A DNA stretch of 64,000 bases from Actinomycetota bacterium (GTDB lineage: Bacteria; Actinomycetota; Actinomycetes; S36-B12), in assembly GCA_030645615.1 (NCBI GenBank), contig JAUSNB010000015.1, positions 64,035-128,034 on the forward strand, written 5' to 3'. The notes under the pieces are model-generated. The model saw nothing but the letters and a program-made list of their open reading frames with translations, made no database searches and was not told the DNA's origin. Below are positions 11,282 to 22,504 of this stretch, one piece after another (positions within the stretch are counted from its first letter, which is position 1; every line of letters starts with the position of its first letter). A program made the position numbers and the translations under genes.

Positions 11282-13483
11282 GTGGATTCACACATGGTCC
11301 TGCGCGCCGTCGTCGGCATCCTCCTCACCGTCGCGATCCTCGCCTTCGCGGGCAAGCGGCTGTGGTTCCTCGTCTCGCTGGCCCGCTCGGGGAAGCCGGC
11401 CGTCGGCCGGCTCGTCGACCCGACCGCCCGCGTCACGGCGGAAGCCACCGAGGTGCTCGGGCAGCGCAAGCTGCTGAAGTGGACGGTCCCCGGCCTGGCT
11501 CATGTCTTCGCGTTCTGGGGGTTCCTCGTCCTCGGCCTGACGATCCTGGAGGCATACGGCGCCCTGTTCGTGCCGGACTTCGGCATCCCGCTCGTCGGGG
11601 GGTGGCCGGTCATCGGCTTCATGGAGGACCTGTTCGGCGTCCTGGTCCTCGTCGGCGTCATCATCTTCGCGATCCTGCGCCTGACCAACAACCCGGCCAA
11701 GCTGGGCCGCGCATCGCGCTTCTTCGGCTCGCACACCAAGGGCGCCTGGCTCATCCTGTTCATGATCTTCCTCGTCGTCGCGACCTTGTTCCTGTACCGC
11801 GGCGCGCAGGCTGCGCTCGGCAACCTGCCCTTCGAGAGCGGCGCGTTCGTCTCCGACTGGATCGGCTCGCTGATGTCCGGCCTGAGCGAGTCGCAGTTGG
11901 TGTGGCTCGAGACGGTCGGCATCTGGCTGCAGATCGCCGTCATCGTGTCGTTCCTGCTGATCGTGCTGAACTCCAAGCACCTGCACATCGGCGCGGCACC
12001 GGTGAACGTCTACACCTCGCGCCGGCCGAACGCGCTCGGCCCGCTGCTGCCGATCTACTACCAGGGCAAGCCCGTCGACTTCGAGGACCCGCCGGACGAC
12101 GCGGCCTTCGGCAAGGGCCACATCGCGGACTTCACCTGGAAGAACATGGTGGACTTCATGGCCTGCACCGAGTGCGGCCGGTGCCAGTCGCAGTGCCCGG
12201 CGTGGAACACCGAGAAGCCGCTGTCGCCCAAGCTGATGATCATGAACCTGCGCGACACGATGTTCACGCAGGCCCCGTACCTCCTCGCTGCCAAGGGCGA
12301 GCATCCCGGCCTCGGCGAGCTGCACGAGCAGGCACTGGCATCCGTCAGTGCCGAGGTGCGCGCCGAGGTCGAGCGGCCATTCATCGGGTCCCGCGAGGGC
12401 AGCGAGCATGCCGCGGACGACGGCTACACCTTCGACGGCCACCGCACGAGCGGCGCCGAACTGCCGATCATCGACCAGGACGCGTTGTGGTCGTGCACGA
12501 CGTGCGGAGCCTGCGTCAACCAGTGCCCGGTCGACATCGAGCACATCGACCACTTCGTGGACATGCGCCGCTACCAGGTCATGATCGCCACCGAGTTCCC
12601 CAGCGAGCTCAACGGCATGTTCAAGAACGTGGAGAACAAGGGCAACCCGTGGGGCATGAACGCCAGCACGCGCAACGCCTGGATCGAGGAGGTCGACTTC
12701 GACGTCCGCGTGTTCGGCATGGACGGCGAGGAGACCATTCCCGACGACGTCGACTACCTGTTCTGGGTGGGCTGCGCCGGTGCCTTCGAGGACCGGGCGA
12801 AGCGGACGACCAAGGCAGTGGCCGAGCTCCTGCACATCGCCGGCGTGCAGTTCATGGTTCTCGGCGAGGGCGAGACCTGCACCGGTGACCCAGCCCGCCG
12901 GGCGGGCAACGAGTTCCTCTTCCAGATGCAGGGCATGCAGAACGTCGCGATGCTCAACGGGATCAAGGCCCGCAAGATCGTCGTCACGTGCCCGCACTGC
13001 CTCAACACCCTCAAGCGGGAGTACCCGCAGCTGGGCGGCGACTACGAGGTCGTCCACCACACCCAGTTGCTCAACGACCTGGTCAAGGCAGGACGGCTCA
13101 CCCCGGTCGCCGCGGTGGCGCAGACGGTGACGTACCACGACCCCTGCTACCTCGGCCGGCACAACGACGTCTACATCCCGCCGCGCGACCTGATCGAGGC
13201 CACCGGTGCGACCAAGGTCGAGATGGCCCGCACCGCGGACAAGTCCTTCTGCTGCGGCGCCGGCGGCGCGCGCATGTGGATGGAGGAGAAGATCGGCAGC
13301 CAGGTCAACAGGAACCGCGGCGACGAGGCGATCGGCACCGGCGCGGCCAAGGTCGCGGTGGCCTGCCCGTTCTGCTCGGTCATGCTCAACGACGCAGTGA
13401 CCGCCCGGCAGGCCGAAGGCCAGGCGGCCGGTGTCGAGGTCGTCGACGTGGCCACCCTGCTGCTCGAGTCCGCCAAGCGCTAG
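11282..13483 (+). CDS. Membrane Fe-S reductase, EtfD-like (heterodisulfide-reductase-related)
   Basis: 733 aa. The N-terminal ~260 residues hold several hydrophobic helices (for example HVFAFWGFLVLGLTILEAYG). Two ferredoxin-type 4Fe-4S motifs follow (CTECGRCQSQCP and CTTCGACVNQCP), then two CCG-type cysteine domains (DPCYLGRHND, SFCCGAGGARMW). This is the architecture of the mycobacterial Rv0338c/EtfD family, which passes electrons from electron-transfer flavoprotein to the quinone pool in beta-oxidation. The GTG at 11282 is used; an ATG at 11294 is possible. It follows hutH by 28 bp in the same direction but is probably not functionally part of hut. No etfAB is adjacent. Confidence 0.85.
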   Translation: MDSHMVLRAVVGILLTVAILAFAGKRLWFLVSLARSGKPAVGRLVDPTARVTAEATEVLGQRKLLKWTVPGLAHVFAFWGFLVLGLTILEAYGALFVPDFGIPLVGGWPVIGFMEDLFGVLVLVGVIIFAILRLTNNPAKLGRASRFFGSHTKGAWLILFMIFLVVATLFLYRGAQAALGNLPFESGAFVSDWIGSLMSGLSESQLVWLETVGIWLQIAVIVSFLLIVLNSKHLHIGAAPVNVYTSRRPNALGPLLPIYYQGKPVDFEDPPDDAAFGKGHIADFTWKNMVDFMACTECGRCQSQCPAWNTEKPLSPKLMIMNLRDTMFTQAPYLLAAKGEHPGLGELHEQALASVSAEVRAEVERPFIGSREGSEHAADDGYTFDGHRTSGAELPIIDQDALWSCTTCGACVNQCPVDIEHIDHFVDMRRYQVMIATEFPSELNGMFKNVENKGNPWGMNASTRNAWIEEVDFDVRVFGMDGEETIPDDVDYLFWVGCAGAFEDRAKRTTKAVAELLHIAGVQFMVLGEGETCTGDPARRAGNEFLFQMQGMQNVAMLNGIKARKIVVTCPHCLNTLKREYPQLGGDYEVVHHTQLLNDLVKAGRLTPVAAVAQTVTYHDPCYLGRHNDVYIPPRDLIEATGATKVEMARTADKSFCCGAGGARMWMEEKIGSQVNRNRGDEAIGTGAAKVAVACPFCSVMLNDAVTARQAEGQAAGVEVVDVATLLLESAKR

Positions 13484-13537
13484 GACCGTCGCCGGGCGCT
13501 GGACCCTCGCCGGGCGCTAACCCCTCGCCGAGTGGGC
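13484..13537. repeat. 18-bp tandem repeat after the Fe-S reductase stop
   Basis: Two near-identical 18-bp units (GACCGTCGCCGGGCGCTG and GACCCTCGCCGGGCGCTA) and a third degenerate unit start directly after the TAG stop and lead into the palindromic repeat. It may be a small duplication at a gene end. Confidence 0.6.
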
Positions 13538-13589
13538 AGTTGTCGCGCTGGCGCGCCGAAGGCGCGCAGCGACAACTGCCCACTCGCGA
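13525..13589. terminator. Intergenic palindromic repeat, copy 2, between convergent genes
   Basis: Strong hairpin with arms at about 13525-13557 and 13561-13589, including CGACAACTGCCCACTCG and its complement plus an inner GGCGCGC pair. It lies between the converging Fe-S reductase and mog stops, where a bidirectional terminator is expected. The arm sequence is shared with 5831-5894. Confidence 0.72.
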
Positions 13590-13596
13590 AGATGGG

Positions 13597-14094
13597 TCAG
13601 TCGGTGCGGGCGTGATCCCCGCCGGCCACCTGGTCCAGGGCATGCGCCAGGACGGGGGCCAGCGCGGCCAGCCCGTCCCGCGCCCCGCCCGGCGATCCCG
13701 GCAGGTTCACGATGAGCGTCCGCCCGGCGAGCCCCGCGACTCCGCGGGACAGCACCGCGGTCGGCACCCCACCTGCTACCCCATGCGCCCGGACCGCCTC
13801 GGCCAGCCCGGGGGACTCACGGTCGATCACCGCGCGGGTCATCTCCGGGGTCAGGTCACGCGGCGTGTGCCCGGTGCCTCCGGTCGTGACCACCAGGTCG
13901 TACCCCTCGTCGACCGCCTGCTGGAGCGCCTCGCGGACCGGCTCTCCGTCAGCCACCAGCACCGGGCCATCCACCGCCAGCCCCAGACCCCGCAGCCCCT
14001 CGACGAGGATCGGGCCCGACGTGTCGGCCCATGTGCCGGCGGCCGCTCGGGTCGACGCGGTGATGACGAGTGCACGTCGCGTTGGCAAGGTCAC
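13597..14094 (-). CDS. mog: MogA/MoaB-family molybdopterin adenylyltransferase
   Basis: 165 aa. Adenylylates molybdopterin before molybdate insertion. The MPT-binding fold is shown by VVTTGGTGHTPRDLTPE (about residues 69-85), the family hallmark, and by the later LIVNLPGSPGG. The start is a GTG at 14094 that overlaps the moaC stop (GTGA); a longer open frame to 14484 would run through moaC and is rejected. Last gene of the cox/moa series. Whether it is the MogA or the MoaB type cannot be settled from sequence alone. Confidence 0.88.
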   Translation of the reverse strand: MTLPTRRALVITASTRAAAGTWADTSGPILVEGLRGLGLAVDGPVLVADGEPVREALQQAVDEGYDLVVTTGGTGHTPRDLTPEMTRAVIDRESPGLAEAVRAHGVAGGVPTAVLSRGVAGLAGRTLIVNLPGSPGGARDGLAALAPVLAHALDQVAGGDHARTD

Positions 14095-14588
14095 GGCTCG
14101 CGCGTCCAGTGCCCGGACCGTCCGCCCTGCTTCTCCAGAAGCACGACCTCGGCGATGGCCGCGCTGCGGTCCTTGCCCTTGACCATGTCGATCACCGTCA
14201 GCCCGCCCACGGCCGCAGCGGTGAGCGCCTCCATCTCGACGCCGGTCCGGTCGGCTGTGCGTACCGTCGCGAGGATCTCGACGACCGCCGAGCCAACCCC
14301 TTGGACGACAGCCACGTCGACATCGACTCCGTGCACCGCGATCGGATGGCACAGCGGGATCAGGTCGGAGGTGCGCTTGGTTGCCTGGATCGCGGCGATG
14401 CGAGCGACCCCGAGGGCATCGCCCTTGGGCAGCCCGCCGGACTGGAGCAAAGCGGCAACCTCGGCGGAGACGCTCACGCGGCACCGGGCGGTCGCCGAGC
14501 GAGTGGTCACGTCCTTGCCGGTCACGTCGACCATGCGGGCCTCGCCCCGGTCGTTCAGGTGGGTCAGGCCGTCGTCGGTGGGAGTCAC
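14091..14588 (-). CDS. moaC: Cyclic pyranopterin monophosphate synthase
   Basis: 165-aa MoaC, acting with MoaA in the first step of molybdenum-cofactor synthesis. Family blocks: ARMVDVTGKD, GDALGVARIAAIQATKRTS with DLIPLCHP, VRTADRTGVEMEALTA and TVIDMVKGKD with the catalytic Lys. GTG start at 14588, 4 bp downstream of the coxE-like stop on the same strand. Grouped with mog at the tail of the CO dehydrogenase operon. Confidence 0.95.
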   Translation of the reverse strand: MTPTDDGLTHLNDRGEARMVDVTGKDVTTRSATARCRVSVSAEVAALLQSGGLPKGDALGVARIAAIQATKRTSDLIPLCHPIAVHGVDVDVAVVQGVGSAVVEILATVRTADRTGVEMEALTAAAVGGLTVIDMVKGKDRSAAIAEVVLLEKQGGRSGHWTREP

Positions 14589-14592
14589 GTCG

Positions 14593-15831
14593 TCACCCTA
14601 CGGCGCGGGTCGGGCCGGCCGACCTGGCCACTGCGCCCGAGATGGCGGCCATGACCTCCTCAAGAGCGCGGACGGAATGGCCGGACACGAAGGTGTCGAC
14701 GAATGGGAGCGCGGCGGCCATTCCACCGACGAGCGGCTCATAGGACGGCCCGGCCTTGCGCGGATTGACCCAGATGACGTGGTGGGCCAGGCGGGACAGC
14801 CGCGCCATAGCCTCGCCGACCATCGCCGGGTCCTCGATCTCCCAGCCGTCGGAGACGATGACGACGACCGCCCCGCGGGCCACGCCGCGACGGCCGTACG
14901 ACTCGACGAACTCCAGCAGGGCCCGGCCGATCCTCGTGCCGCCGGACCAGTCCGGGGCCGCCACCACCGCGGTGCGGTACGCGATATCGGGGTGAGTCAT
15001 CGACAGCGGCCGGGTCAGCCGGGTCAGCCGGGTCGCGAAGACGAACGCCTCGGCGTGCAGCGCCTGCACGGCCCCGCGCATGAGGTGCAGGTAGACCCGG
15101 GCGTAGGGCTCCATCGACCCGGAGACGTCGGCGATGAGCACGACACGCCGCGGACGCTGCGTGCGCCGCCGGCGCACGAGGTCGACCGGATCCCCGGCCG
15201 TCCGGTGCGCGCGCCGCAGGGTCTGGCGCACGTCCAGGCGGGCGCCGGCCGGATGCCGCCGGCTGCGCCGGCCGCGCCGCATTGGCGGCACGAGCGGCAG
15301 GCGGTCGACCAGCCTGCGGATGAGGGCCAGTTCCTCCTCCGTGCACGCGGCGAAGTCCTTGCCCGCCAGCCGCTCCTCCTGGCTCATGGCGGCCAGCGCA
15401 CTGGGTTCCTCGTCGTCGGTCGCGTCGTCCTCCGATCGCTCCCCTGGCATCGCGCTGGTGCCGTGCGGCCCCGATGGTGCCTCGCCCTTGCGCTCAGGAT
15501 CCCCGGGAGTGCGCTCCCCGGACGGCGCTGTCGAGGGGGGCGGGGGAGCGGGGCTGTCCCCGCGGAAGTCGGCCATGTCGACGATCCCCTGGAAGACCTG
15601 GCGGAAGACGGCGTCATACGTGTCCACCTGGGCGTGGTCGGTCACCAGGGTGACCCGGCCGAGCCAGTACAACTCGTCGACCGTGTCTGGGCGCGCAAGG
15701 GTGACGACGGCGCCGAAGCGCGCACTGCGCTCAGGTGTCACCGGCACGCCTGCGGAGTGCAGGAGATGACCGAACGCGGCCGCGATGTCGGGGAGCCGGG
15801 TCGAGTCGCGCCGCAGTGGTGACTCAGCCAC
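14593..15831 (-). CDS. coxE: CoxE-like VWA-domain protein
   Basis: 412 aa. The N-terminal half is a CoxE-specific region, with a Pro/Ser/Glu-rich linker around residues 95-140 and a basic stretch. The C-terminal half is a von Willebrand A domain with the MIDAS motif DVSGSM and a later VVVIVSDGWE. In Oligotropha, CoxE works with the AAA+ ATPase CoxD in maturing the Cu-S-Mo active site. It overlaps the coxD-like gene by 8 bp, which fits a stoichiometric partner. Confidence 0.88.
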   Translation of the reverse strand: MAESPLRRDSTRLPDIAAAFGHLLHSAGVPVTPERSARFGAVVTLARPDTVDELYWLGRVTLVTDHAQVDTYDAVFRQVFQGIVDMADFRGDSPAPPPPSTAPSGERTPGDPERKGEAPSGPHGTSAMPGERSEDDATDDEEPSALAAMSQEERLAGKDFAACTEEELALIRRLVDRLPLVPPMRRGRRSRRHPAGARLDVRQTLRRAHRTAGDPVDLVRRRRTQRPRRVVLIADVSGSMEPYARVYLHLMRGAVQALHAEAFVFATRLTRLTRPLSMTHPDIAYRTAVVAAPDWSGGTRIGRALLEFVESYGRRGVARGAVVVIVSDGWEIEDPAMVGEAMARLSRLAHHVIWVNPRKAGPSYEPLVGGMAAALPFVDTFVSGHSVRALEEVMAAISGAVARSAGPTRAVG

Positions 15832-16714
15832 CCGCCACCCAGGCCAGGCCCGCGGAGCGGACCATGTCCTGGTCCTCCCGGTACTTCAGCACCGAGCCGA
15901 GGGTGCGCTCCACCGCCTCCGAATCCAGGCGGGTGATGCCCAGCAGCGTCGCCGCGTGCACCCAGTCGATCGCCTCTGCAACCCCCGGTGGCTTCTGCAC
16001 CTGCACGCTGCGCAGTCGTTGAACGGCACCGGCGATCTGCGCGGCGAGGTCGGGGTCGGCATCGGGCACCCTCAGCCGCACGATCCGCGTGGCATGAGCC
16101 AGGTCGGGGTAGTCGATCCAGTGGTACAGGCAACGGCGCTTGAGCGCATCGTGCAGGTCGCGCGTGCGGTTGGACGTCAGGATGACGACCGGCGGCACGG
16201 CTGCATGCAGGGTGCCGATCTCCGGGACAGTGACCGTGTTCTCGGCCAGCAGCTCGAACAGGAATGCCTCGAACTCCTCGTCAGCCCGGTCCACCTCGTC
16301 GATGAGGAGCACCGCCGGGCTTGGCCCCGGATGCTCGAGGGCCCGCAGCAGTGGGCGCTCGATGAGGTACTCGCGGGAGAACAGCGACTCCTCCGCCAGG
16401 CTCGATCCGGCGGCCTCGGCCAGCCGGATGCCGAGCAGCTGGCGCGGGTAGTTCCACTCGTACAACGCCTCCGAGGCGTCGATGCCTTCGAAGCACTGCA
16501 GGCGGATCAACGGAGTGTCGAGCGTGTCGGCGAGGGCCTTCGCCGCCTGGGTCTTGCCTACTCCCGCCTCCCCCTCGAGCAACAGCGGCTGGGGGAGCCG
16601 GACCGCGCAGAAGAGCGCGGTGGCCAGGCCCTCCTCGGCGAGGTAATCGTGCTGCGCCAGGGCATCCGCGAGGGCGAGCGGGCTGGGGATCTGCTCCTCG
16701 AGGGGCACGTTCAT
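15824..16714 (-). CDS. coxD: CoxD-like MoxR AAA+ ATPase
   Basis: 296 aa. Walker A GEAGVGKT (about residues 47-54), Walker B VLLIDEVDRAD, sensor-1 VILTSNRTRDL and an arginine-finger region (LKRRCLYHWIDYP), all as in MoxR/CoxD ATPases. CoxD is known to be needed for sulfur and copper insertion into the CO dehydrogenase active site. Its start overlaps the upstream xdhC-type stop and its 3' end overlaps coxE. Confidence 0.92.
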   Translation of the reverse strand: MNVPLEEQIPSPLALADALAQHDYLAEEGLATALFCAVRLPQPLLLEGEAGVGKTQAAKALADTLDTPLIRLQCFEGIDASEALYEWNYPRQLLGIRLAEAAGSSLAEESLFSREYLIERPLLRALEHPGPSPAVLLIDEVDRADEEFEAFLFELLAENTVTVPEIGTLHAAVPPVVILTSNRTRDLHDALKRRCLYHWIDYPDLAHATRIVRLRVPDADPDLAAQIAGAVQRLRSVQVQKPPGVAEAIDWVHAATLLGITRLDSEAVERTLGSVLKYREDQDMVRSAGLAWVAGG

Positions 16715-17604
16715 GCCGGCTGGTACGCCGACGGGTCGGCGAGGAAGGTGGTCCGGCAGCCGGGACAGCAGAAGTACCAGCGGGTGCCGTCGACGTCGGC
16801 ATGGATGGACGACTCGAGTGCCGCGACGGTCATCTTGCAGATCGGGTCGATCGCCGTGGCTGCGGGCTCGTCGACGAGCAGAGGCAGTGACCTGATGTGC
16901 GTCGGCGCGGAACGCACCTGGATGATCTCCGAGAGAATCGACAGCGCGATCTCCTCCGGCGTCCTCGCGCCGATGTCGAGGCCGGCCGGCGTGCGCACCC
17001 GTGCCTTCAGCGCCTCGTCCACGTCGAGGGAGTCAAGGACGGCCTTGCCCCGCTTGGGGCTGGCGACCAGGCCCACGTACGGGATACCGGCCGTGAGGGC
17101 ATCGACGATGGCCTGCTCCTCGTCGAACCCATGGGAGGCGACCACCACCGCGTCGGTCGTGCGCATGCGCTCCAGCGACCACGGCTCGACCGCGTACCCG
17201 AGGGCCGCGCCGACCCGCGCCAGGGCGTCAGCGATCGGGGCGTCGCCGACGACCCCGATCACGGGTGCGGGAAGGACCGGCTCCATGAAGATCTCCAGTG
17301 TCCCGCCGGACAGGCAGGGGTTGTGGACCACGGTCTTGCCCGCCTGCTCGGGCTCGGCGGTCGGGGAGATGCGCAACAGGATCGAGGCGCCGGATTCGAT
17401 CGCGGCCAGGCCCTGGGCCCGCAGCGTGGACTGCGCGCACTGCCCCCCGACGAACCCCTCGATGGTCCCGTCGAGGAGGACGAGCGCCTCGTCGCCGGGC
17501 TTGGCCGAGGTGGGGCGCTCGGCGAGGACCACGCGGGCGTGCACGAACGGAATGCCCTCGGCGCGGAGCGCCTCGGCCCGGTCGTGCACTGCCCGCGTGC
17601 CCAT
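16711..17604 (-). CDS. XdhC/CoxI-family maturation protein with C-terminal YHS domain
   Basis: 297 aa. N-terminal XdhC_CoxI domain (VLLDGTIEGFVGGQCAQ), a Rossmann-type C-domain (VIGVVGDAPIADALARVG; GLDIGARTPEEIALSIL), then a YHS-type tail of about 45 residues with Cys pairs (DPICKMTVA and WYFCCPGC). XdhC proteins bind and protect molybdenum cofactor and insert it into xanthine or CO dehydrogenase. The YHS tail is a metal-binding module and is unusual on this family. Start at the ATG 17604, or the adjacent GTG 17607; either is 3-6 bp from coxL. Equivalent to coxI or coxF of Oligotropha. The copper/metal role of the tail is inference. Confidence 0.86.
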   Translation of the reverse strand: MGTRAVHDRAEALRAEGIPFVHARVVLAERPTSAKPGDEALVLLDGTIEGFVGGQCAQSTLRAQGLAAIESGASILLRISPTAEPEQAGKTVVHNPCLSGGTLEIFMEPVLPAPVIGVVGDAPIADALARVGAALGYAVEPWSLERMRTTDAVVVASHGFDEEQAIVDALTAGIPYVGLVASPKRGKAVLDSLDVDEALKARVRTPAGLDIGARTPEEIALSILSEIIQVRSAPTHIRSLPLLVDEPAATAIDPICKMTVAALESSIHADVDGTRWYFCCPGCRTTFLADPSAYQPA

Positions 17605-17609
17605 CACTG

Positions 17610-20053
<2,444 letters not shown>

Positions 20054-20057
<4 letters not shown>

Positions 20058-20533
20058 GCGTTCACCTCATTCGTGGCCGGGTTGTCGGCGGCCCACTGGA
20101 TCGCCTTGACGATGTTCTTGTAGCCGGTGCACCGGCAGATCTGGCCGGAGATGGCCTCGCGGATCTCGCCGTCGGATGGATGCGGGTTGTTGTCCAGCAG
20201 CCAACGGCCGGTCATCATCATGCCCGGCGTGCAGAAACCGCACTGCAGTCCGTGGCATTCGATGAACCCCTTCTGGACAGGGTCGAGCTCGCCGCCCTGC
20301 TCCAGGCCTTCCACGGTGGTCACCTCGTGGCCGTCGGCCTGGGCGGCGAGCATCGTGCAGCTCTTGACGGGCGACCCGTCGACCCACAGCGTGCATGCGC
20401 CGCAGTTCGACGTGTCGCAGCCCCAGTGCGTCCCGCGCAGGCCGGCGTCGTCCCGCACGAAGTGGACGAGGAGTGTGCGCGGCTCGACGTCGCGGGTGAC
20501 CGGCTCTCCGTTGATCGTGATCGTGACCTGCAT
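20054..20533 (-). CDS. coxS: CO dehydrogenase small (2Fe-2S) subunit
   Basis: 159 aa. N-terminal plant-type ferredoxin cluster ([10 protein letters not shown] and a later Cys) and C-terminal second cluster ([14 protein letters not shown]). Start at the ATG 20533 ([10 protein letters not shown]), which fits the family; the frame to 20596 overlaps coxM. The stop overlaps the coxL ATG. Carries electrons from CoxL to the FAD of CoxM. Confidence 0.97.
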
Positions 20534-20534
20534 G

Positions 20535-21404
20535 TCAGGCTCCTTGGCTGGCGGCGGCCGCGCGGCGAAGCGCGCGGAGGGTGAGTTCCTGGGCAAGGTG
20601 TTTCTTGTAGTCGGCCGGCCCGCGCTGGTCCGACGTGGGGTCGCACGACTCAGCGGCCAGCCGCGCCGCCTCGGCGAGGTTCGCCTCCGTCGGCGGCTTG
20701 CCGATGAGGTACGCCTCGGCGTCGGGCGCGCAGAAGTGACTCGCGCCCACAGCGGTCAACCCGATGCCGCAGTCGGTCACTGTGCCGCCGGAGACGACGA
20801 CGTAGGCGCCGGCAGAGCACACTGGCCAGTCGCCGACGCGACGCTCGACCTTCTCGTAGGCGCTGCCCGCGCCCGGGCGGATCGGGAAGCGGACCTCGGT
20901 GAGGATCTCGCCGTCTTTCACCTTGGTCTCGTATGGGCCCTCGTGGAAGTTGCGGATCTCGACCGTGCGCTTGCCGCCTGACCCCTGGATCACCACCGTG
21001 CCCTTGAGCGCCGCGCCGACGGCGGACAGGTCCTCGGACGGATCCGCCTGGCACATCGAGCCGCCCATGGTGCCCTTGTTGCGCACGACGGGGTCGGCGA
21101 TGACCTTCTCGGCCTCGCGGAAGATCGCGTAGTGCTCCGAGAGGATTGGGGAGTCCAGGATCTCGGCATGCGTCGTCATCGCGCCGATGACGAGGTCACC
21201 GCCGTCGACCTTGATCCCGCGCAGCTCCGAGAGGCCCTGCAGGTCGACGAGGATCTCCGGGCGGGCCAGTCGGAGCTTCATCATCGGGAGCAGGCTGTGC
21301 CCCCCGGCGAGCAGGCGGGCGTCCTCGCCGTGCTGTTCGAGCAGGCTGATCGCATTCTCGACCGACGTCGCTCGGACGTAGTCAACTGGCGCGGGAGTTT
21401 GCAT
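20535..21404 (-). CDS. coxM: CO dehydrogenase FAD-binding medium subunit
   Basis: 289 aa. The two FAD-binding loops are [15 protein letters not shown] (about residues 33-47) and [14 protein letters not shown], as in CoxM and related flavoproteins. The C-terminal domain includes [19 protein letters not shown] strong purine-rich ribosome site (GGAAGGGGTGAGGG) precedes the ATG. Passes electrons to the quinone pool, probably with the help of CoxG encoded next to it. Confidence 0.96.
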   Translation of the reverse strand: MQTPAPVDYVRATSVENAISLLEQHGEDARLLAGGHSLLPMMKLRLARPEILVDLQGLSELRGIKVDGGDLVIGAMTTHAEILDSPILSEHYAIFREAEKVIADPVVRNKGTMGGSMCQADPSEDLSAVGAALKGTVVIQGSGGKRTVEIRNFHEGPYETKVKDGEILTEVRFPIRPGAGSAYEKVERRVGDWPVCSAGAYVVVSGGTVTDCGIGLTAVGASHFCAPDAEAYLIGKPPTEANLAEAARLAAESCDPTSDQRGPADYKKHLAQELTLRALRRAAAASQGA

Positions 21405-21479
21405 CCCTCACCCCTTCCGTTTGCGGTTGATTTCCCGGGGCTGTTGCTGTACTGCGGATCCTTGCGATTGCTGCGAGCG

Positions 21480-22130
21480 CTAGTTGCGGGCGATGAGCCA
21501 CCAGATGACGCCGACCACGACCACGACGCCGATGACCAGGGGCACCGCCCGCTTGAGGACTGGCCCCATGGCGACGTTGCCGAGGTCGAGCGCCTCATTG
21601 TTCATGACCGGCGGCTGAGCCGCGGCGGTAGGCTCTCCGGCACCGGTTTCGACCGAGCTGGCTGGGGCGGCGTCGGCGGCCTTGCGGGCCATGATGACCT
21701 GCTCGAGGTTGTTGGCGAACTGGTCGATGAGGCGCTTGGAGACGTCGGCCATGACGCCGCGGCCGAACTGGGCCGCCTTGCCCGTGATCGTCAGCTCGGT
21801 CACGACGTCAACGCGGGTGCGCTCGGCGGACTCGGCGACGAGCGTCGTGGTGACGAGCGCCTTCGCCGTCCCGGTGCCGCGGGACTCCTTGCCCACGCCC
21901 TCGATCACGGCCGTGTGCGTGGCCTCGTCCCTGCTGACGAACGTGCCCTCACCGCCGTAGGTCATGGACACCGGTCCGAGCTTGACCTTCACGTCCGCGG
22001 TGAAGTTGTCCCCGTCAAACGACGTCAAGGTGGCGCCCGGCATGCACGGCGCCACCGATTCGACGTCGAGCAGGGTCTTCCAGGACGTCTCGATATCAGC
22101 GTTGACGACGAACGAGTTCTGCAGATCCAT
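21480..22130 (-). CDS. coxG: CoxG, SRPBCC protein with C-terminal membrane anchor
   Basis: 216 aa. Residues 1-150 are a START/SRPBCC fold of the CoxG type (LDVESVAPCMPGATL, GPVSMTYGGEG, LTITGKAAQFGRGVM). A Pro/Ala-rich linker follows, then one hydrophobic helix near the C-terminus (AVPLVIGVVVVVGVIWWLIA). CoxG recruits CO dehydrogenase to the membrane; work in mycobacteria implies it also delivers menaquinone. An AGGAGG site lies 5 bp before the ATG. It sits between moaD and coxM, so it is probably made with the enzyme. Confidence 0.92.
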   Translation of the reverse strand: MDLQNSFVVNADIETSWKTLLDVESVAPCMPGATLTSFDGDNFTADVKVKLGPVSMTYGGEGTFVSRDEATHTAVIEGVGKESRGTGTAKALVTTTLVAESAERTRVDVVTELTITGKAAQFGRGVMADVSKRLIDQFANNLEQVIMARKAADAAPASSVETGAGEPTAAAQPPVMNNEALDLGNVAMGPVLKRAVPLVIGVVVVVGVIWWLIARN

Positions 22131-22253
22131 CTAGCCTCCTGAACCGACGGCAAGGCAGAGGCGCCCCCCGGTTGCGTGACCTTCGCCACGATAGACCCGG
22201 CCAACGGGGCCCGCGCGTGGAAAGCCAAAGTGCGGCTGGCGCACTGCCCGGGA

Positions 22254-22499
22254 TCAGCCGCCGGAGAAGGGCGGCAGGACGTCGACCCGCGAACCGGCCC
22301 CCACGGGGACCCCCTCGTCGTGGACCGCGGTACCGTCGAGCAGGAAGCTGCACCGCGGCCGCACCGCCGAGAAGTCCGGATAGTCGGCCTCGAGGCGCCC
22401 GAGGATGTCGGCCAGCCCGCCCGGCCCGACCTCGAGGACCGAGTGGCCCACGGCCGCACGGGCGGCCGCGAACAAGTGCACCTCGACTGTCGCCGGCAT
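22254..22499 (-). CDS. moaD: MoaD molybdopterin-synthase sulfur carrier
   Basis: 81-aa ubiquitin-fold sulfur carrier ending in the required Gly-Gly (PPFSGG), whose thiocarboxylate donates sulfur to make molybdopterin. I start it at the ATG 22499 (MPATVEVHLF); the longer open frame to 22910 lies inside moaA and is a shadow. It lies 5 bp after moaA, and a 123-bp gap separates it from coxG. I see no convincing promoter in that gap. Confidence 0.9.
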   Translation of the reverse strand: MPATVEVHLFAAARAAVGHSVLEVGPGGLADILGRLEADYPDFSAVRPRCSFLLDGTAVHDEGVPVGAGSRVDVLPPFSGG

Positions 22500-22504
22500 G
22501 GGAA

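Noticed and set aside
11288-13162. 624-codon minus-strand frame over the Fe-S reductase
   Set aside because: Shadow of a clearly identified gene.
22131-22253. Molybdenum-cofactor riboswitch before coxG
   Set aside because: The 123-bp gap shows no recognisable Moco-motif fold by eye, and the spacing is ordinary.
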